The translations under genes were made by a program, and so were the position numbers. Under the pieces are notes generated by a model. The model saw only the letters and a list, made by a program, of their open reading frames with translations, ran no database searches and was not told the origin of the DNA. Source: Deltaproteobacteria bacterium (GTDB taxonomy: Bacteria > Desulfobacterota > Binatia > UBA12015). Taken from it: a stretch of 44,670 nucleotides of DNA. Below, piece after piece: positions 41,483-44,670 of the stretch. The DNA is taken from positions 1 to 44,670 of the forward strand of contig VGTK01000021.1 of assembly GCA_016874715.1 (NCBI GenBank), given 5' to 3'. Each line of letters starts with the position of its first letter. Positions within the stretch are counted from its first letter, which is position 1.

Positions 41483-42778
41483 GTGCATCGTCATCTCCAA
41501 TCGGGACCGATCGCGATCGCGTGTCTCGCCGTGTCCGTCGCGCTCGTGACGCTGCTCGCGACCGGCGCGCTCGCACAGGTCTCCCCCGGCGAGATCGTCG
41601 GCCCCGAGCAGGCCGAGTGAGTGAAGGGACTGGTCTCGCCGGGAGTCGAGCTGCTGGTGCGGCGCGGCATGGAGCTGCGCATCGTGCCGTACCGGCCGGT
41701 GGAGCTGCGTCCGAGCGTCAAGGCCGCGACCGAGCAGTACGCCGCGCAGGCGTCGCTCGATGCGAACGGCGTCCTCACCGGCTGGGTCGCGGGCCTCCCG
41801 TTCCCGCGCATCGACCCGTCCGACCCGCAGGCGGGCACGAAGGTGATGTACAACGTCAACCGGACGCCAAATCTCACCGACGACCTCGGCCTGCACCTGA
41901 TCGAGTCGGCGAGCGGCACGCTGTCGAAGTCCGGGGAGGAAGGGCGCTTCGACGTCGAGCGTCACTTCACGATCGACTGGCTCCGGATGCTGCGCTACGC
42001 GGGGCGTCTCGAGGTCGAGCCGAAGCCGACCATCGCGGACAACCCCGACGGGGTGTTCCAGAAGATGGCGCAGTACCCGTTCCTCGAGCCGTTCGATCTC
42101 AAGGGCACCGGGCTGCTGAGCTTCCGCTACCTCGACCCGTCGAAGCAGGACGACACCTGGCTCTACATGCCCGCGCTGCGGCGCGTGCGCCGCCTTTCGA
42201 GCTCGCAGCGCTCGGACGCGCTGTTCGGCCAGGACATCGATCTCGACAGCTACAACGTCTACTCCGGTGACGTCTCGTGGTTCACGTGGCGGCTGCTCGG
42301 CGAGAAGCAGATGCTCGGCTCCATGCACGGCGAGAGCATGCCGCCGAAGCCGTGCACTCGCGACGGCGGCGCGACGTTCTGCGACGCCTGGGAGATGCGT
42401 CCGGTGTACGTCATCGAGGCGAGCTCGAAGCTCCCCGGCTACGCGTACTCGAAACGCGTCCTCTTCGTGGACAAGGAGACCTTCCTGCCGCTCTACTCCG
42501 ACGTCTACGACGCCTCCGGTGAGCTCTGGAAGACGATGGTGCAGAGCATCCGCGTCGCGCGGAAGCCCAACCCCGACGCGGCGCTCGAGTATCCCGACGA
42601 GATGCCCTTCATCTACGGCTTCGCGATGGTCGATCTGCAGCTGCTGCACGGCACGCGCTCGGCGATCCCGGGCACGCAGTTCCGCGAGGAGCCGGGCTGG
42701 TACTTCAACATGGGTCCCAGGTACGGCAACGACGAGCGCACGTTCACCGTGACGGCGCTCATGGCCGCGGGACGCTGA
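41483..42778 (+). pseudogene. DUF1329 outer-membrane-associated protein with in-frame TGA
   Basis: GTG 41483 (site GGGAGG) opens a Sec signal peptide (SVALVTLLATGALAQ) and the start of the mature protein, VSPGEIVGPEQAE. TGA at 41618-41620 (codon 46) interrupts it, and the same frame continues for 385 codons with the DUF1329 core: YPFLEPFDLKGTGLLSFRYL, DDTWLYMPALRRVRRLSSSQ, WEMRPVYVIEASSKLPGYAY and SKRVLFVDKETFLPLYSDVY. DUF1329 proteins have a LolA-like fold and are nearly always beside DUF1302 genes, as here. If the stop is real, the signal peptide is cut off from the folded domain. A restart at GTG 41621 would give a cytoplasmic protein. Confidence 0.75.
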
Positions 42779-42781
42779 CGC

Positions 42782-44428
42782 GTGCTGCTGCGCGCGGTGC
42801 TCACGCTGGCGGGTCTGCTCGCCCTCGTGTCGGGTGCGCAGGCGACCATCCGCCTCGGCCCGGCGCAGCTGGCGGGCGACCTGTCCGCGCAGAACCTGAT
42901 CCGCACGCGTGACGTCGGCCAGTTCCAGTTCGTCCAGCAGCGCAACACGCTGCGTCTGTCGCTCGACTACGGCTGGCTCGAGAACGGCAAGCTGCTCGAC
43001 CGCTACGACGCGCCGTGGCTCGAGAAGTCCTCGCTCTACCTGCTGTACCGCGGCGTCTACGACAGCGTCTTCGACTGGGCACCCGGCGGGAATCTCTGGA
43101 CCAACCAGGGCAAGCCCGACGGCGGCCGCATCTCGCAGCTGTCGCACTCGACGCGCACCGCGCTCAAGTACTCGAACGACCTCCGCGAGGCCTACGTCGA
43201 CCTGGACTTCGCAGCGATCCCGCTCCACCTGCGTCTCGGCAAGCAGCAGATCATCAGGGGCGAGACCGACTTCTTCCGCATGCTCGACCGGGTGAACTCG
43301 CTCGACCTCACCTGGCACCTGATCTGGGAGACGGAAGCGCAGCACGGCTGGGACCAGCTGCGCGTACCGTACTGGATGGCGCGCGCGATCTACGATCTCC
43401 CGAACCTCGGCCCGGTCACCGAGACCTTCGTGGAGGCCTTCTGGAACCCAGGCGACTGGATCCCGGCGAAGCGCCAGTACTCGCCGGACTCGCCGTGGTC
43501 GATTCCGTTCCAGGACCCGACGGCCGGCATCTTCCCGAACGGCCCCGAGCGCAGCGTCACCTTCCGCCAGGGCGACTACTCGCGAAGCCCCGGCGAGAAC
43601 AGCCAGGTCGGGGTGCGCGTCGGCGGCTTCGTCGGCGGCGCGCAGATGACGCTCAACTACTTCTACCAGCGCTGGGCGGGCGACGACGGCTCGGCGGCCG
43701 CGATCTTCCGCGCCGACCCGGACCTCGCCTCGGCGTCGGCGGCGATCGCCGCCGGCATGCTGCCGGCAGAGTACATCGCGCCCTACGTCCACACGATCGG
43801 CTTCTCGGCCAACTACTTCGACGACACGTGGACCAAGGCGGTCTTCAAGACCGAGACGATCTACGACTTCGGCATCCCGTTCGCGAACGCGGACAAGCCG
43901 TCGCCGGTGCTGCCGACCTCGCTGTTCGGCGTCTCGAAGCGCGACATGTGGAAGGGCATGATCGGCTTCGACCGCCCGACGTGGATCCGCCCGCTGAACC
44001 GCACATCCACGTGGCTGCTGCTCGGGCAGATGTTCTGGCACTACCTGGTCGACAACGAGCGCTTCATCCCGGGCGTGCAGAAGGGGTTCGTCGGCCCCAG
44101 CGGTCCGGCGCTCGCGCCGCTGCGTCCGAACGGAAAGCCGATCGACACCGTGCGCGACTGGGAGCTACTCTTCTCGCTCACCGCGACCGCGTTTTACGGC
44201 GGCGGCACGATCGTGCCGCAGCTCTCCTACATTCTCGACCCGCTGAACTCCTTCAACATGCTCGTCTTCTGGAGCCTCGACTACTACGTGACCAACGAGT
44301 TCATCGTGAACGTCGCGCAGCGCTACTTCGTCAACACGACGGAGACTCCCGTGTACGAGCCGTGGGGCCTCGCGGGGTTCAACCGCGGCCGCTCCGAGAC
44401 GCAGCTGCGCTTCACCTACCAGTTCTGA
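42782..44428 (+). CDS. DUF1302 family outer-membrane protein
   Basis: The 548-residue protein starts with a signal peptide (cleaved after AQA at about residue 22), then RLGPAQLAGDLSAQNLIRTR and a long series of amphipathic strands (SLYLLYRGVYDSVFDW, LRLGKQQIIRGETDFFRMLD, QMTLNYFYQRWAGD, NEFIVNVAQRYFVNTTET) ending SETQLRFTYQF with the terminal Phe of outer-membrane barrels. The LRLGKQQIIRGETD segment is the DUF1302 signature. Such proteins are thought to export or take up hydrophobic compounds together with DUF1329. GTG 42782 lies four bases after the DUF1329 stop. Confidence 0.85.
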   Translation: MLLRAVLTLAGLLALVSGAQATIRLGPAQLAGDLSAQNLIRTRDVGQFQFVQQRNTLRLSLDYGWLENGKLLDRYDAPWLEKSSLYLLYRGVYDSVFDWAPGGNLWTNQGKPDGGRISQLSHSTRTALKYSNDLREAYVDLDFAAIPLHLRLGKQQIIRGETDFFRMLDRVNSLDLTWHLIWETEAQHGWDQLRVPYWMARAIYDLPNLGPVTETFVEAFWNPGDWIPAKRQYSPDSPWSIPFQDPTAGIFPNGPERSVTFRQGDYSRSPGENSQVGVRVGGFVGGAQMTLNYFYQRWAGDDGSAAAIFRADPDLASASAAIAAGMLPAEYIAPYVHTIGFSANYFDDTWTKAVFKTETIYDFGIPFANADKPSPVLPTSLFGVSKRDMWKGMIGFDRPTWIRPLNRTSTWLLLGQMFWHYLVDNERFIPGVQKGFVGPSGPALAPLRPNGKPIDTVRDWELLFSLTATAFYGGGTIVPQLSYILDPLNSFNMLVFWSLDYYVTNEFIVNVAQRYFVNTTETPVYEPWGLAGFNRGRSETQLRFTYQF

Positions 44429-44447
44429 CGCGCCGGAGAGCCGACCC

Positions 44448-44670
44448 ATGAGACGAACGATGAAGCGACGCGAGTTCCTCGCGCGCGCCGCCGCGACGGC
44501 GCCGGCGGCCGCGGCCCTCTGGGGCGGGCTCGGCGCGATCGGCTGCGGCGACGCGTCGCCCGGCGGTGTGGCGCCGCCGGGCGCACCCGCCGCCGCGTGG
44601 CTACCGGACTCGTTGACCACGATCGGCAGCGCCGAGCTCGACGTGCCGCTCACGCCGCTCGCAGGACGCC
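44448..44670 (+). CDS. Tat-exported lipoprotein, N-terminus only (runs off the window)
   Basis: ATG 44448 opens MRRTMKRREFLARAAATAPA, a twin-arginine signal (R-R-E-F-L), followed by an Ala-rich hydrophobic stretch and a lipobox-like G-A-I-G-C (Cys33). The mature part is Gly/Pro/Ala-rich, then DSLTTIGSAELDVPLTPLAG. The remainder lies beyond base 44670. It starts 20 bases after the DUF1302 stop and likely belongs to the same operon. Twin-arginine export implies a folded, often cofactor-bearing protein; the family is not visible. Confidence 0.7.
   Translation, partial: MRRTMKRREFLARAAATAPAAAALWGGLGAIGCGDASPGGVAPPGAPAAAWLPDSLTTIGSAELDVPLTPLAGR

Noticed and set aside
41360..44041. Long reverse-strand open frame opposite DUF1329/DUF1302
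   Set aside because: Same kind of compositional shadow; the forward proteins are clearly recognised.
1..44670. Genome-wide reassignment of TGA or TAG
   Set aside because: Many genes end normally in TGA (for example the ATGA and GTGA overlaps at 1890, 16482 and 31984) and some in TAG (4236, 13198), so the standard code is in use.

Overview
This is a very GC-rich window of Gram-negative chromosomal DNA: it holds several outer-membrane beta-barrel-type proteins, lipoproteins, a PqiABC envelope lipid-transport operon, and Tat and Sec signals. The gene content (many CoA-dependent and oxidative catabolic enzymes, sulfatase, DUF1302/DUF1329 proteins, many VapBC/Uma2 cassettes) fits an uncultured soil-type bacterium such as Binatota or Myxococcota, but no taxonomic marker is present and that assignment is inference. 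I see no rRNA, tRNA, CRISPR array, complete insertion sequence or prophage.

Layout. 1-4.2 kb: a CDP-alcohol phosphatidyltransferase fused to a flippase-like membrane domain, translationally coupled to a sulfotransferase and followed by an ABC-2 permease without an ATPase (candidate lipid-modification operon). 4.3-7.7 kb: exported proteins (a frameshifted outer-membrane protein, DUF2092 protein, glycine-rich repeat protein, Cys-rich small protein, lipoprotein with an in-frame amber). 7.8-13.2 kb: an arylsulfatase with two in-frame stops, a SulP anion transporter with STAS domain, and an outer-membrane protein. 13.4-15.6 kb: phospholipase-D-like protein and an AraC regulator. 15.8-19.3 kb: PqiA-PqiA-PqiB-PqiC operon. 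19.3-24.5 kb: enoyl-CoA hydratase, a channel-like membrane protein that seems to lack its selectivity filter, a GH79-like lipoprotein and an alpha/beta-hydrolase lipoprotein. 24.5-30 kb: an accessory zone of intact and decayed toxin-antitoxin, PIN, Uma2 and DUF4160/DUF2442 genes around a GH10 xylanase. 30-41.3 kb: a catabolic region (CoA-transferase, PF10118 protein, Baeyer-Villiger monooxygenase, AraC regulator, amidohydrolase, zinc alcohol dehydrogenase, P450, two MaoC-type proteins, SDR) with scars of an acyl-CoA dehydrogenase and a second amidohydrolase. 41.4-44.7 kb: DUF1329 and DUF1302 outer-membrane-associated proteins and the start of a Tat lipoprotein.

How the genes could work together (inference): the right half looks like a peripheral pathway for a hydrophobic cyclic or branched compound, with P450 hydroxylation, dehydrogenation, Baeyer-Villiger oxygen insertion, hydrolysis, CoA transfer and beta-oxidation-like hydration/dehydrogenation, beside DUF1302/DUF1329 envelope proteins. 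The left half links sulfate chemistry (sulfotransferase, sulfatase, SulP) with envelope lipids (CDP-alcohol transferase/flippase, MCE proteins).

The most unusual feature is that four exported-protein genes are interrupted by single in-frame stops or one frameshift while the downstream reading frame stays fully recognisable. Whether this is recoding, very recent decay or assembly error cannot be decided from the sequence alone.
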